From Pseudobdellovibrionaceae bacterium (GTDB lineage: Bacteria; Bdellovibrionota; Bdellovibrionia; Bdellovibrionales; Bdellovibrionaceae), in NCBI GenBank assembly GCA_019637955.1, contig JAHBUS010000002.1:124001-188000 (forward strand): a stretch of 64,000 bases of DNA, in the 5' to 3' direction. The stretch's first letter is position 1, and each line of letters opens with the position of its first letter. Made by a program: the position numbers and the translations under genes. Positions 1 to 8,534 of this stretch are shown here, piece by piece. Under the pieces are notes generated by a model. It was not told where the DNA came from, made no database searches, and saw only the letters and a program-made list of their open reading frames with translations.

Positions 1-423
1 ATGAAAAAAGACGCGCACCTCATTTCGGAGCGTCTGGGGATTTCGCCGGACCAGGCCCGCCAGGCGATCGAACGCTTGGAGCGCATGGGCGTTTTGTCGG
101 TGGGAGCGAAGTTTGAGCAGATTTGCGATGCGATCCGCGTGATCACCGAGAAGCCCTCGGTGTCGATCCAGCGTTCGCACCAGCAAACGCTGGCGCTCGC
201 GGCCGAGAAGCTCTCGGTGCCGCTCGAGCTTCGCGATTACACTTCAATGACGATGGCCATCAACCCGAAGAACCTGCCGAAGGCGAAAAAAGCGATCGAA
301 GATTTTCGCAATAACATCGTCAAACTTCTCGATAAAGGCGAGGCGAGTGAAGTTTATACGTTCGCTTGCCAGTTGTTCCCCCTCACCCAAGTTCCCGAGC
401 CCGCCGTGGCGAAAGAGGCTTGA
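1..423 (+). CDS. TIGR02147-type regulator, C-terminal part (5' end outside window)
   Basis: The 140 visible residues look like the C-terminal half of a TIGR02147-family protein, a family known mainly from Bdellovibrio relatives and Fibrobacter and thought to be transcriptional regulators. A winged-helix-like segment lies at about residues 6-35 (ISERLGISPDQARQAIERL, then a GVL turn). The following part has the alternating helix pattern of the family C-terminus. Family members are about 270 residues, so the gene very probably begins upstream and the ATG at the window edge is internal. The next gene starts 3 bases after the stop, so the two may be co-transcribed. Family assignment is from recalled pattern; the target is unknown. 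Confidence 0.6.
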   Translation: MKKDAHLISERLGISPDQARQAIERLERMGVLSVGAKFEQICDAIRVITEKPSVSIQRSHQQTLALAAEKLSVPLELRDYTSMTMAINPKNLPKAKKAIEDFRNNIVKLLDKGEASEVYTFACQLFPLTQVPEPAVAKEA

Positions 424-425
424 AT

Positions 426-1091
426 ATGAAGTCGGTTTTGATGCTTTCTTTGATTGTGATTCTGGCGGGCTGCGCGACGATGCACCCCGGAGCCAAGGGC
501 CATCAGGTTCAAGGGTCGGCGCAGGCCCTCGTCGTGAGCGCGAACCCCGTTCCCGAGTACTCCGACAAGTCGAACGTCTTTATCGACTTCACGTTCGAGA
601 ACCAAGGCACGCGCTGGCTGCGCATCGATCAAGTGAAGATCGAGTTTCCGAACAAGACCAATGCCGCACACAACGTGATCGTCGGTGACGATCTCAAAAT
701 CTGGGCCGAGTCTTATAAGAATAAACGTAAACTCAGTCAGCACAACAGCGACTTGGGAATCGCGTCGCTCATTTTGTCGGGCGCCGGTATCGCGATCGCG
801 GGCACGCGTTCGAACAATGGCGGCTTTGAATCCGTGGGTCTGGCCGGTGTGGGCGCGGGCGCCACATGGTCGGCGGCCCGTTCCATGCGCGACAGTCAGC
901 GCGCGGCTCAAACCTCGGAGATCGTTCCCGAGAACTACGTCTTGGCACCGATCACGATCCCGAGCCAAGGCTTCTTGCGCCGTTGGGTGCTGGTCAATAT
1001 TCCGACCGAGATGATCGCCAAACACGCGCTCTTGACGCTCACGACGGTCGAGGGCGACGTTTTGAAATACGAAATTCCGATTCAATTTTAA
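426..1091 (+). CDS. predicted lipoprotein with glycine-rich hydrophobic segment
   Basis: A 221-residue protein with a lipoprotein signal peptide: a charged start, a hydrophobic run and the lipobox LAGC with Cys16. The second residue after Cys is Thr rather than Asp, which favours the outer membrane by the classical rule. Residues 110-150 form a Gly/Ala-rich hydrophobic stretch resembling a glycine-zipper segment, flanked by beta-rich domains. Longer in-frame starts exist upstream but overlap the regulator gene and would destroy the signal peptide, so the ATG in front of the signal was chosen. It sits between the regulator and another secreted protein, probably in one operon. Function unknown. 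Confidence 0.7.
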   Translation: MKSVLMLSLIVILAGCATMHPGAKGHQVQGSAQALVVSANPVPEYSDKSNVFIDFTFENQGTRWLRIDQVKIEFPNKTNAAHNVIVGDDLKIWAESYKNKRKLSQHNSDLGIASLILSGAGIAIAGTRSNNGGFESVGLAGVGAGATWSAARSMRDSQRAAQTSEIVPENYVLAPITIPSQGFLRRWVLVNIPTEMIAKHALLTLTTVEGDVLKYEIPIQF

Positions 1092-1102
1092 GGACGGTAG
1101 TC

Positions 1103-1732
1103 ATGAACACGTTGATCGTTTTGATGATGAGTTTGGTGGGTCTCGCGGCGGGCAGCAACAACGGCAACGGTGTTGGCAACGGCGGGGTCGGGTTCTTGTG
1201 CGACAAAAACGGCAAGAAAGAAGTCCGCGTGCTGGATTTGACCGAGATGCAAGGCAAGCCCGAGGCTTCGCTGCAGAATCTCAAACGTGAAGAGGCCCTT
1301 AAAAAAGTTTGGCAAAACCTGGAACGGCTCGCGCCCTCCCTTTCGAAGCAGTATGCGCGCCGGTTCCAGGGTTTTGACGACCACGTCGAGTTCCGCTCGG
1401 ACGTCGATCTCACCAAAACCAACGATACGCTTCACTTGGCGTCGCCCAAAGGCTGCGAGCTGAAGCAGCTCGCCATCCGCCGCGTGCAGAAAGACAGCCT
1501 GTCGAAAGACTTCATGATCGACCGCGAGATGTGGGATCTGATGGACGAAAGCGGCCGCACGGCGCTCACGCTGCACGAAATCGTGTACGATCACTTCGCG
1601 AAACTCGGTGAGAAGAACTCGGTCAAGGCCCGTAAGATCACGGGCTACCTGCTGAGCGAGAAATCCTTCAAAGACAAACCCGAGGATTTCTGGAAATTGA
1701 TCGGTGAACTGAGTCTTCCGATCTACCAATAA
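1103..1732 (+). CDS. secreted protein of unknown function, GNG-rich N-terminus
   Basis: A 209-residue protein with a short hydrophobic signal (MNTLIVLMMSLVGLAAG) followed by a Gly/Asn-rich stretch (NNGNGVGNGG) and a first Cys in GFLCDKNGK. A second Cys lies in KGCELKQ, so a periplasmic disulphide is possible. Near the C-terminus is TLHEIVYDHF followed by a basic NSVKARK segment. Secreted proteins with a similar GNGG...C start are, from memory, frequent in Bdellovibrio-type genomes, but no activity is known to me. It starts 11 bases after the lipoprotein gene and a clear terminator follows its stop. No function is proposed. Confidence 0.65.
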   Translation: MNTLIVLMMSLVGLAAGSNNGNGVGNGGVGFLCDKNGKKEVRVLDLTEMQGKPEASLQNLKREEALKKVWQNLERLAPSLSKQYARRFQGFDDHVEFRSDVDLTKTNDTLHLASPKGCELKQLAIRRVQKDSLSKDFMIDREMWDLMDESGRTALTLHEIVYDHFAKLGEKNSVKARKITGYLLSEKSFKDKPEDFWKLIGELSLPIYQ

Positions 1733-1734
1733 AA

Positions 1735-1758
1735 AAGGCGGGTCGAACCCGCCTTTTT
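1735..1758 (+). terminator. Rho-independent terminator
   Basis: An 8-bp perfect stem, AGGCGGGT pairing with ACCCGCCT around a CGA loop, follows the stop codon within a few bases. It has A residues before it and a T run after it, so it could terminate in both directions. It probably ends the operon of the regulator, the lipoprotein and the secreted protein. Confidence 0.85.
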
Positions 1759-1769
1759 ACGCGCCGTTA

Positions 1770-1792
1770 CCCTAAAAGGTGCCAGGCACCTT
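1770..1792. repeat. 23-bp palindromic repeat, copy 1, overlapping a stop codon
   Basis: The core AAGGTGCCAGGCACCTT is an 8-bp perfect inverted repeat around one central base, preceded by CCCTAA. The same 23 bases occur at 40867-40889. In both places the palindrome sits at the 3' end of a minus-strand gene and its last bases form part of the stop codon. Read on the minus strand it is a hairpin followed by TTTTAGGG, so it may act as a terminator or mRNA-end stabiliser. No transposase gene is nearby. Confidence 0.75.
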
Positions 1793-2498
1793 AGAAAACG
1801 TATTTGGCTTGGAGTTTCCAGCTGAACAAAGAGCCGGTGCCGTAGTCGAAGGTGGTGGTGCCGGATTTGCCTTCGAGTTTCCAGTTGTTGATGAACATGT
1901 GAGTTTCCAGCGCGATGTTTGGGTGCACGAGGAAGCCGACGCCGACTTGAGTGCCGATGCCGCCTTTGGAGTCGATCGAGCCGGTGTAGCCCGAGCTGGG
2001 AGTCATTTTGACGCTGGTGACGTTCAGACCGAAGGGCAGATAGATCCAGTGCCAACGGTAAACGGCATTTCCGTAGAGGGTCGTCAGCTGAATTTTGGCG
2101 TCCGCATCACCTTTGGTTGTCGTTCCGCCTTGTTTAATTTCGTACTTGTCAGCTTTGGCTTCGCTTCCAAGTTGAAGGCCGCCGGTGAATCCCCAGGCGT
2201 AAGGACGCATCCAGCGAGCTTCGGCCACGAGTTCGACCGCGGGGCCGAAGGTGATCAAAGCATCGAACTTGTCGGTGCTGCCCGAAACGGTGCCTTCGCT
2301 GAAGAAAGCCGTGTGGCCGAGGCTCAAGCCGCCGCCGAGAGCGAAGTGCCAAGCGCCGTCGTCGGTCACCGAGTATTCGCGAGAGCTTTTATCTTCCATC
2401 ACCTTTTTGTTGTCGGGTGAGAGAACGGGCGTGTCGCTGGGAGCCGCGAAAACGGCCTTTGAAGCGAAAATAAAGACGAACGGCAAAAACCATTTCAT
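1791..2498 (-). CDS. outer-membrane beta-barrel protein
   Basis: A 235-residue protein with a cleavable signal peptide (hydrophobic residues 5-17, cleavage near VFAA). The rest is made of short alternating strands, for example WHFALGGGLSLGHTAFF and TQVGVGFLVHPNIALETHMF. It ends in an aromatic residue (KLQAKYVF), the usual recognition signature of BamA-assembled proteins. This matches small OmpW/OmpA-barrel-type proteins but no specific family could be named. The start follows a GAGGTG ribosome binding site. The stop codon overlaps a palindromic repeat that probably ends its transcript. Role unknown; could be a minor porin or structural barrel. Confidence 0.7.
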   Translation of the reverse strand: MKWFLPFVFIFASKAVFAAPSDTPVLSPDNKKVMEDKSSREYSVTDDGAWHFALGGGLSLGHTAFFSEGTVSGSTDKFDALITFGPAVELVAEARWMRPYAWGFTGGLQLGSEAKADKYEIKQGGTTTKGDADAKIQLTTLYGNAVYRWHWIYLPFGLNVTSVKMTPSSGYTGSIDSKGGIGTQVGVGFLVHPNIALETHMFINNWKLEGKSGTTTFDYGTGSLFSWKLQAKYVF

Positions 2499-2537
2499 AA
2501 GAGCACCTCATGGGAATCGTTGAATAAACCGAGCGTG

Positions 2538-3584
2538 TCAGATTTCTTTTTTGGTCGCAAGAATGAAAAGCTCTTTGCCATTGCGACGCTCAGCGCTTTT
2601 GCGCCAGCGGCCCCAGAACGTAAAGGCAAACGCATTTTTCAGGCGGGCGCGGATTTCCCATTCCGAACCGCCAAAGGGCGGGCCGTCACGGCGGTCGACG
2701 GCGAAGAACACGGCCAGGAGCTGGCCCGTGGGCACGAGCACGCGGCGCCAAATGGCGACCAGTTCATCGCGCCGTTCGGGGGGAATCGCGCAGTAGCAGG
2801 TGTGCTCGAAAACGATGTCGAAACTTTGATTCCATGAGTGGTCGATTTCGAAGACGTCTTTTTGGATGAACTTCAAATTCGAAAGGTGGCCATACTTTTC
2901 TTGGCCTTGTTTGATCGCCTCGGGAGAAAAATCCACGGCGGTCACGACATGTCCTTGCTCGGCGAAAAGGGCGGCATCGTTTCCGGAGCCGCATCCCAAA
3001 ACAAGCACGCGCGATTTCGGAAGCTTCAAGCGCGGCAGCATGTCTTCGAGGGCCGGCGCTGGGCGGTTCATCTCCCAACCCGGAGTTTGCGATTTGTAAA
3101 TGTCGGACCAGTACGAAGATTTGCGAATATCCGTTTTTGACGTCATCCACGGTTCGACCGCGATGGTCTTTCCGCCGTAGGTGATCGAGTCATCATCGAA
3201 CTCATCGAGCGCATTGAAGAACGCGGCCTGCGCTTTGCGCGACATCACGAACGGAATGCGCTCCTCGCTGAGGCCATGAAAGCGGTCCCATTCGTCGAGG
3301 GTGAGACTGTGCAAGTCGAATTGAAACTCGTGGCCGTAGTTGCCGGTCGCGGTCCAAAGAGATTCGGGCCCCGTGGTGGGCGCCACCATCTGCGCGATCA
3401 AAGGTTCATCGAACGCTTCGACAAAGGCGTCTTGGGTCCCGACGGTGGCCATGATCGCGCCGTTCTCGGCCCAACGAAGTGTGCTTAAGACTTGGCGCCC
3501 GACTTGCGCATCTTGCGCGCGCGTTTCACCGAGAAGAAGGTAGCCCTCTTCGTCGATGGCGAGATAGTTTTCGGGGAGGCCCAT
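2538..3584 (-). CDS. SAM-dependent methyltransferase (TPMT-like) with extra N-terminal domain
   Basis: Residues about 155-348 form a class I methyltransferase: SAM-binding motif VLVLGCGSGND at 193-203, acidic strand end AVDFS, and EHTCYCAIPPERR, which resembles the thiopurine/halide methyltransferase (TPMT) family. The final part, FGGSEWEIR, also fits that family. Residues 1-150 are an additional domain I cannot name; it has no signal peptide. TPMT relatives methylate thiols, thiocyanate or halides, so the substrate here is open. It begins 3 bases after the stop of the small membrane protein upstream and is probably cotranscribed with it. The fusion is unusual because TPMT-type enzymes are normally about 200-220 residues. 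Confidence 0.75.
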   Translation of the reverse strand: MGLPENYLAIDEEGYLLLGETRAQDAQVGRQVLSTLRWAENGAIMATVGTQDAFVEAFDEPLIAQMVAPTTGPESLWTATGNYGHEFQFDLHSLTLDEWDRFHGLSEERIPFVMSRKAQAAFFNALDEFDDDSITYGGKTIAVEPWMTSKTDIRKSSYWSDIYKSQTPGWEMNRPAPALEDMLPRLKLPKSRVLVLGCGSGNDAALFAEQGHVVTAVDFSPEAIKQGQEKYGHLSNLKFIQKDVFEIDHSWNQSFDIVFEHTCYCAIPPERRDELVAIWRRVLVPTGQLLAVFFAVDRRDGPPFGGSEWEIRARLKNAFAFTFWGRWRKSAERRNGKELFILATKKEI

Positions 3585-3587
3585 GGC

Positions 3588-4052
3588 TTAGTGGCTTTCG
3601 TAAGGAGGCGGGGTCACGGGAGCACCCTCGGTGGGCGCGGGGTCTTCACCCGGCGTGACGTAAAGGCCTTCCTCGAAAGTGACCGCATCGTTGGTGGTCT
3701 GAACTTTGGTGAGCGACCAGCGCTCAAGACCCGACCCGTCATCCTTTTGCTTTTCGAGAATGCCGTCGGCGGTGATCTGATTGGTCAGGGTTTTGCCGTT
3801 CGTGTCAGGTTCTTGGAACGAGTAGATGAAATGCGCTTGGACTTTGTCTTCGCCCTGGGGCTCGGTCCAAATCTTCTGGATGCGGATGTCGGTGGCTTCA
3901 GGCTTCTTGGCCAGCACTGTTTGCTGGATCAGTTGGGCCAATTTTTCCTGAATGCCAGCATGCGTCTCGAACGAGATCACGGGTTCGCGATGGATGAGGT
4001 TCCAGGTCCATGCAAGCAGAACCACAAAGATGATCAGGCTGAGATACTTCAT
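3588..4052 (-). CDS. small membrane-anchored protein of unknown function
   Basis: A 154-residue protein with one N-terminal membrane segment (residues 3-17, YLSLIIFVVLLAWTW) that probably anchors a periplasmic domain. The domain alternates strands and helices (IQEKLAQLIQQTV, KVQAHFIYSF). The C-terminus is Pro-rich (PAPTEGAPVTPPPYE). The chosen ATG follows AAGGAAGG at a suitable distance; an earlier in-frame ATG 17 codons upstream lacks a ribosome site and would run into the divergent gene's promoter. It is the first gene of a two-gene unit with the methyltransferase. No family recognised. Confidence 0.6.
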   Translation of the reverse strand: MKYLSLIIFVVLLAWTWNLIHREPVISFETHAGIQEKLAQLIQQTVLAKKPEATDIRIQKIWTEPQGEDKVQAHFIYSFQEPDTNGKTLTNQITADGILEKQKDDGSGLERWSLTKVQTTNDAVTFEEGLYVTPGEDPAPTEGAPVTPPPYESH

Positions 4053-4101
4053 CGCTTCCTTCCTTGAATCAGAGAGGATTTTACGGTTGATTGTTTCAAT
4101 C

Positions 4102-4677
4102 ATGAGATTGAGGGATTTTCAACCGGACTTCAAGAAGATAGCGACTCTGGCGGGCAGGCTGGCAGAGGACCTCACGGGGTCCATCGACCAGGCTCAGGCG
4201 AAGCGCATTTTAAACTCCGCGTTAGATTGGGTTCGCCCCTTTCATCTCGCCATCGGATTTCGGGTTCGCAAATTGTCGCGCTCGCGAGTCGAGGCCGTGA
4301 TCCCGGCCAGGCCCCACAACATGGGATCGAACGGGGAGTTCGAAGAGGCCGTCGTGATCAGCGTCGCCCGTCAAGTGGCGCAGCTCCTGATTGCGCGCTG
4401 GGAAGTTCCCGCCGAGTTTGAACTCGACCAAATTCAGTTTTCGCGCTTGCAAAAGATGAAAGGCGATCTCATTGCCCGCTTGGAATGGGAAGACCTGTCG
4501 CGCGAAGCGCTCCGGGCCGAACTGCTCAAGAACCAAGTGGCGCTGCAAGAGTGGGTCGTGACCGTGAGCGATCTCGAAGAAAAGCGTGTCGCCGACGTTC
4601 ATCTCAATTTCAAACTGCGTCTGCCCCCATCCTTGAACCGAAAGGGATCTCATGGAGATCATTCAGAACGAAATTAA
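4102..4677 (+). CDS. hotdog-fold protein, DUF4442/thioesterase-like
   Basis: A 191-residue protein. Residues 45-170 show the pattern of single-domain hotdog thioesterases: [11 protein letters not shown], a strand ending in [13 protein letters not shown] as the start of the central helix, then paired strands ([34 protein letters not shown]). This resembles DUF4442/YiiD-C proteins. Its last 26 bases overlap the carboxylase beta gene, so it heads the leucine-degradation operon and is translationally coupled to it. A plausible job is hydrolysis of a stalled acyl-CoA, but this is inference. It starts divergently from the small membrane protein, with 49 bases between. Confidence 0.5.
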   Translation: MRLRDFQPDFKKIATLAGRLAEDLTGSIDQAQAKRILNSALDWVRPFHLAIGFRVRKLSRSRVEAVIPARPHNMGSNGEFEEAVVISVARQVAQLLIARWEVPAEFELDQIQFSRLQKMKGDLIARLEWEDLSREALRAELLKNQVALQEWVVTVSDLEEKRVADVHLNFKLRLPPSLNRKGSHGDHSERN

Positions 4678-6259
4678 CTCCGCCGGTGCCGAATTCGCTT
4701 CGAACAAAGAAGCCATGATTCAGCAGGTGCAGGAGTTCCGCCGCCGTTTGGAGCAAGTGAAGCTCGGCGGAGGTACGGACCTGATCGCCAAACACAAGTC
4801 CCGTGGCAAACTCACCGCGCGCGAGCGCATTGAAGGCCTGCTCGATCCGGGCAGTTCTTTTTTGGAGTTCTCGTCGCTCGCGGCGTGGGACATGTACGAA
4901 GGCCAAGCCCCCGGCGCTGGCGTCGTCACCGGGATCGGTCTTATCCACGGCACCGAGTGCGTGATCGTTTCGAACGATGCCACCGTCAAGGGCGGCACTT
5001 ACTACCCGATGACCGCAAAAAAACATCTGCGCGCGCAAGAGATCGCGTTCGAAAACGGACTGCCGTGCATTTACCTCGTCGACTCGGGCGGCGCCTTCTT
5101 GCCGCTGCAATCCGAAGTGTTCCCCGACAAAGACCACTTCGGCCGCATTTTCTACAACCAGGCGCGCATGTCGGCGGCCGGGATCGCGCAGATCGCGGTC
5201 GTGATGGGATCCTGCACGGCTGGCGGGGCGTACGTTCCCGCCATGGCCGATGAAAACGTCATCGTCAAAAACAACGGCACGATCTTCTTGGGCGGTCCGC
5301 CGTTGGTGAAAGCCGCGACGGGCGAAGAGGTCACGGCTCAAGAGCTCGGCGGCGCGCACGTTCACTGCGAGATCAGCGGCGTGACCGATCATTTCGCCGA
5401 AGATGATGAGCACGCGCTGCAAATCACCCGTTCGATCGTCGCCAATCTCAACAAGCGCCGGGCGATGAGCCTGCGCACGATGCCCGTCGAAGAGCCGTTG
5501 TACCCCGCCGACGAAATTTACGGCGTGATCTCGAAAGACAACAAGATCCCTTACGATGTGCGACAGGTGATCGCACGCCTCGTGGACGGATCGCGCTTTC
5601 ACGAATTCAAAGCCACTTACGGGAAAACTTTGGTCTGCGGATTCGCGCATATCTGGGGGTACCCGGTGGGCATCGTCGCCAACAACGGCGTGCTCTTTAG
5701 CGAGAGCGCCTTGAAGGGTGCGCATTTTGTCGAGCTCTGCGACCAACGTGAGATTCCCATCCTGTTCTTGCAAAACATCACCGGCTTCATGGTCGGTCAA
5801 AAATACGAAAACGAAGGCATCGCCAAGCACGGCGCCAAAATGGTGATGGCCGTCTCGAACGCGCGCGTGCCCAAGTTCACGGTGGTCATCGGCGGCAGCC
5901 ATGGCGCCGGCAACTACGGCATGTGCGGCCGTGCGTACTCGCCCCGTCAAATGTGGATGTGGCCGAATGCGAAGATCTCGGTCATGGGCGGCGAGCAGGC
6001 CTCGAACGTTTTGCTCACGATCAAAAAAGACCAAATCGAATCCAAGGGCGGCAAAATGAGCGAGACCGAACAGGCCGAGTTCAAACGCCCCATTCTCGAA
6101 AAATACGAAAAAGAGAGCTCGGCGTATTACGCCTCGGCGCGTGTTTGGGACGATGGCATCATCGATCCGATCGACACCCGCCGCGTGATCGCGCTCGGCA
6201 TTCAAGCTTCGCTCAACCGCAAATGGGACGACAAATCCCAAGGCGTCTTCAGGATGTGA
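4652..6259 (+). CDS. liuB: methylcrotonyl-CoA carboxylase, carboxyltransferase (beta) subunit
   Basis: This 535-residue carboxyltransferase transfers CO2 from carboxybiotin to 3-methylcrotonyl-CoA, giving 3-methylglutaconyl-CoA in leucine breakdown. Length and motifs match MccB/LiuB rather than the propionyl-CoA enzyme: [20 protein letters not shown] near residue 50, [12 protein letters not shown] near 110, [13 protein letters not shown] near 140 and the second crotonase-like half with [16 protein letters not shown] near 415. The start ATG lies inside the end of the upstream gene after AAAGGGA. Downstream hydratase, biotin carboxylase, biotin carrier and HMG-CoA lyase confirm the pathway. Confidence 0.95.
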   Translation: MEIIQNEINSAGAEFASNKEAMIQQVQEFRRRLEQVKLGGGTDLIAKHKSRGKLTARERIEGLLDPGSSFLEFSSLAAWDMYEGQAPGAGVVTGIGLIHGTECVIVSNDATVKGGTYYPMTAKKHLRAQEIAFENGLPCIYLVDSGGAFLPLQSEVFPDKDHFGRIFYNQARMSAAGIAQIAVVMGSCTAGGAYVPAMADENVIVKNNGTIFLGGPPLVKAATGEEVTAQELGGAHVHCEISGVTDHFAEDDEHALQITRSIVANLNKRRAMSLRTMPVEEPLYPADEIYGVISKDNKIPYDVRQVIARLVDGSRFHEFKATYGKTLVCGFAHIWGYPVGIVANNGVLFSESALKGAHFVELCDQREIPILFLQNITGFMVGQKYENEGIAKHGAKMVMAVSNARVPKFTVVIGGSHGAGNYGMCGRAYSPRQMWMWPNAKISVMGGEQASNVLLTIKKDQIESKGGKMSETEQAEFKRPILEKYEKESSAYYASARVWDDGIIDPIDTRRVIALGIQASLNRKWDDKSQGVFRM

Positions 6260-6261
6260 TG

Positions 6262-7041
6262 ATGAAACACCTCGAGATCATCGAAGACCGCGGCATTCTC
6301 AAGATCACCCTGAACCGACCCGACGTTCGCAACGCCTTTTCGCCCGAAATGATCGGTGAGATCACCGAGGCTTTTCACAAGGCTTCGAAGAACTTCGATT
6401 TCCGCGCGGTCTCCTTGCGCGGTGAAGGCAAGGCGTTCTGCGCGGGCGCGGATCTGAATTACATGCGCGAGATGGCGCAGTTTTCTTTCGAAAAAAATCA
6501 AGCCGATGCGGTCAATCTGCACGACATGTTCGAAGCGGTTTACAGCTGCGCGCTTCCGGTGGTGACCACCGTTCACGGTGCGGCCTTTGGCGGTGCCCTG
6601 GGCCTTTTAGCCGCAAGCGATATCGTCATTGGTGAAGAGAGCACGCAGTACTGTTTTAGCGAAGTGAAGCTCGGGATTGCCCCGGCGGTGATCAGCGATT
6701 TTGTCCTTCGCAAGACTGATTTGGGACAAGTCGCTCCCTGGATGTTGACCGGGCGCGTGTTTACCACGGCGGATGCCGTCCGTATGGGACTTGTGCATTT
6801 TTCGAACGACATGATCGGCGCCGCCGACCAAGCCGAGAGTCTTTTGCAGAATCTGCGTGAGTGCGGCCCCGAAGCCGTTCGCGAAACAAAACGGCTCATT
6901 CATAAAATGCCGCTCTTCAACCGTGCCGAGGCCAAGGCCGCCGCGTCGGACCTGATCGCGCACCTGCGCGTGAGTGATGAGGGGCAAGAGGGCCTGCGCG
7001 CCTTCTTAGAAAAGCGCCCGGCCGGATGGAGGCTCTCATGA
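6262..7041 (+). CDS. liuC: methylglutaconyl-CoA hydratase (enoyl-CoA hydratase family)
   Basis: A 259-residue crotonase-family protein. It has the oxyanion-hole strand AFCAGADLNYMREMA and the catalytic helix region YCFSEVKLGIAPAVIS, both characteristic of methylglutaconyl-CoA hydratases. It should hydrate 3-methylglutaconyl-CoA to HMG-CoA, between the carboxylase and the lyase encoded on either side. Two adjacent ATG codons are available. The second was chosen because AGGA lies 7 bases before it; the first would overlap the upstream stop by one base. A more general enoyl-CoA hydratase role cannot be excluded, but the context is strong. Confidence 0.9.
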   Translation: MKHLEIIEDRGILKITLNRPDVRNAFSPEMIGEITEAFHKASKNFDFRAVSLRGEGKAFCAGADLNYMREMAQFSFEKNQADAVNLHDMFEAVYSCALPVVTTVHGAAFGGALGLLAASDIVIGEESTQYCFSEVKLGIAPAVISDFVLRKTDLGQVAPWMLTGRVFTTADAVRMGLVHFSNDMIGAADQAESLLQNLRECGPEAVRETKRLIHKMPLFNRAEAKAAASDLIAHLRVSDEGQEGLRAFLEKRPAGWRLS

Positions 7042-8534
7042 GAATCCGCCGCCTGGCCATTGCCAACCGCGGTGAAGTCGCGGTCCGTATCATGCGTGCC
7101 TGTCAGGAGCTGGGGATCGAAACCGTTCTTCTGCACTCGGAAGCGGACGTGTCCACACGCGCCTATCGCATGGCCGATAAACGCATTTGCATCGGACCGG
7201 CACCGACGGCCGAAAGTTATTTGAACATCGAAGCCAACGTGCGCGGCGCTCTTGCCGGTGGTGCGGAAGCGATCCATCCCGGATTCGGTTTTCTCTCGGA
7301 GAACGCCGATTTCGCCGAAGCGGTTGAAAAAGCCGGAATGAAGTTTGTCGGGCCTCCGCCCTCGGCCACACGCCAATTGGGTGACAAGGTTCGCTGCAAG
7401 CAGCTCGCGCAAAAAATCGGCCTGCCTTTGGTACCGGGTTATCAGGGTGAAGATCAAAACATCGACACGTTGATCAAAGCGGCCGAAGAGATCGGCTATC
7501 CCGTCATCGTCAAAGCGGCGGCGGGTGGCGGTGGACGCGGCATGAAGGTGCTCAAGTCCAGTGATGAGGCTCGCGAGTTGATCGAATCCGCGCAGCGCGA
7601 GGGCCAATCGGCGTTCGGTTCGCCCAAAGTTTTTTTGGAAAAGTATCTCGACCGCGCCAAGCACATCGAGTTTCAAATTTTTGGCGATGCTACCGGGCGC
7701 GTGATGCATCTGTTTGATCGCGAGTGTTCCGTTCAGCGCCGTCACCAGAAAATCATCGAAGAGGCGATTTCGCCCTCGATCACGCCGGATCTTCGCCGTC
7801 AAATGGGCGAAGCGGCCTGCGCGATCGCCGAGGCCGCGGGTTACCGCGGCGCCGGGACCGTGGAGTTCCTGGTCCAAGACGGAAAATTCTACCTTCTCGA
7901 AGTGAACACGCGCTTGCAGGTCGAGCATCCCGTCACCGAAATGGTGATGAATGTCGATCTCGTCAAAGCGCAGATCTTGACCGCCGAAGGTCAGGCCGTG
8001 TTCTCGAATTACGATCTCAAGGTTCCCAAAGGGCACGCGATCGAATGTCGCATTTACGCCGAAGATCCTTACCTTGGCGGCGTTCCGAGTACGGGCCTGC
8101 TTGGCACCGTCAGCTGGCCCGAAGGGCCCGGGCGCCGCTTTGAGTACGGCTTTGAAGCGGGCGATGAGATCACGCCCTTTTACGACCCCATGATCGCCAA
8201 GGTGATCGTCTGGGACGAGACCCGCCCCCGCGCGATTCAGAAAATGAAGCGCGTCCTGGCCGACTCGATCGTTTTTGGCGTGCGCACCAATATCCCGTAC
8301 CTGATGGAGATTCTCTCGCACCCCGAGTTCGTTCAGGGCGAGATGACCACGCGTTTTATCGAACGCCATTTCGCCAATCCCTTGCGTGCAGTTTCGATGG
8401 ACGACTGGGAAAAGAAAGCCTGCGAAAAAATTCTGCGCGCCACGCCTCGCTCGATGAGCGTTTCGGCCTCCTCGGTTGGTGAGGCCTCGCACGCCAATCC
8501 GTTCGGTCACGCCTGGAAAGGTGGGTCCACATGA
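7038..8534 (+). CDS. liuD: acyl-CoA carboxylase, biotin carboxylase subunit without biotin domain
   Basis: A 498-residue ATP-grasp enzyme that carboxylates biotin using ATP and bicarbonate. It shows RLAIANRGEVAVRI at the start, the Gly-rich ATP loop AAAGGGGRGMK near 160, and EVNTRLQVEHPVTE near 295. In most LiuD/MccA proteins the chain continues through a BT domain into biotinyl carrier to about 650 residues. Here it stops after the carboxylase domain and the next gene supplies the carrier. The start is the ATG after GGAGG (spacing 5), with an ATGA overlap to the hydratase. The specificity label comes from context, since this domain alone does not choose the acyl-CoA. Confidence 0.9.
   Translation: MRIRRLAIANRGEVAVRIMRACQELGIETVLLHSEADVSTRAYRMADKRICIGPAPTAESYLNIEANVRGALAGGAEAIHPGFGFLSENADFAEAVEKAGMKFVGPPPSATRQLGDKVRCKQLAQKIGLPLVPGYQGEDQNIDTLIKAAEEIGYPVIVKAAAGGGGRGMKVLKSSDEARELIESAQREGQSAFGSPKVFLEKYLDRAKHIEFQIFGDATGRVMHLFDRECSVQRRHQKIIEEAISPSITPDLRRQMGEAACAIAEAAGYRGAGTVEFLVQDGKFYLLEVNTRLQVEHPVTEMVMNVDLVKAQILTAEGQAVFSNYDLKVPKGHAIECRIYAEDPYLGGVPSTGLLGTVSWPEGPGRRFEYGFEAGDEITPFYDPMIAKVIVWDETRPRAIQKMKRVLADSIVFGVRTNIPYLMEILSHPEFVQGEMTTRFIERHFANPLRAVSMDDWEKKACEKILRATPRSMSVSASSVGEASHANPFGHAWKGGST

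Noticed and set aside
354-1085. Long open frame antisense to the lipoprotein gene
   Set aside because: Lacks a signal or known domain and has the arginine-rich composition of a GC-rich shadow frame; the sense gene has a clear lipobox.
4610-6241. 543-codon open frame antisense to the carboxylase beta gene
   Set aside because: The plus-strand protein is an unmistakable LiuB; the antisense frame is a by-product of high third-position GC.
6900-8510. 536-codon open frame antisense to the biotin carboxylase gene
   Set aside because: Same reason: the sense product is a canonical ATP-grasp carboxylase and the antisense product matches nothing.
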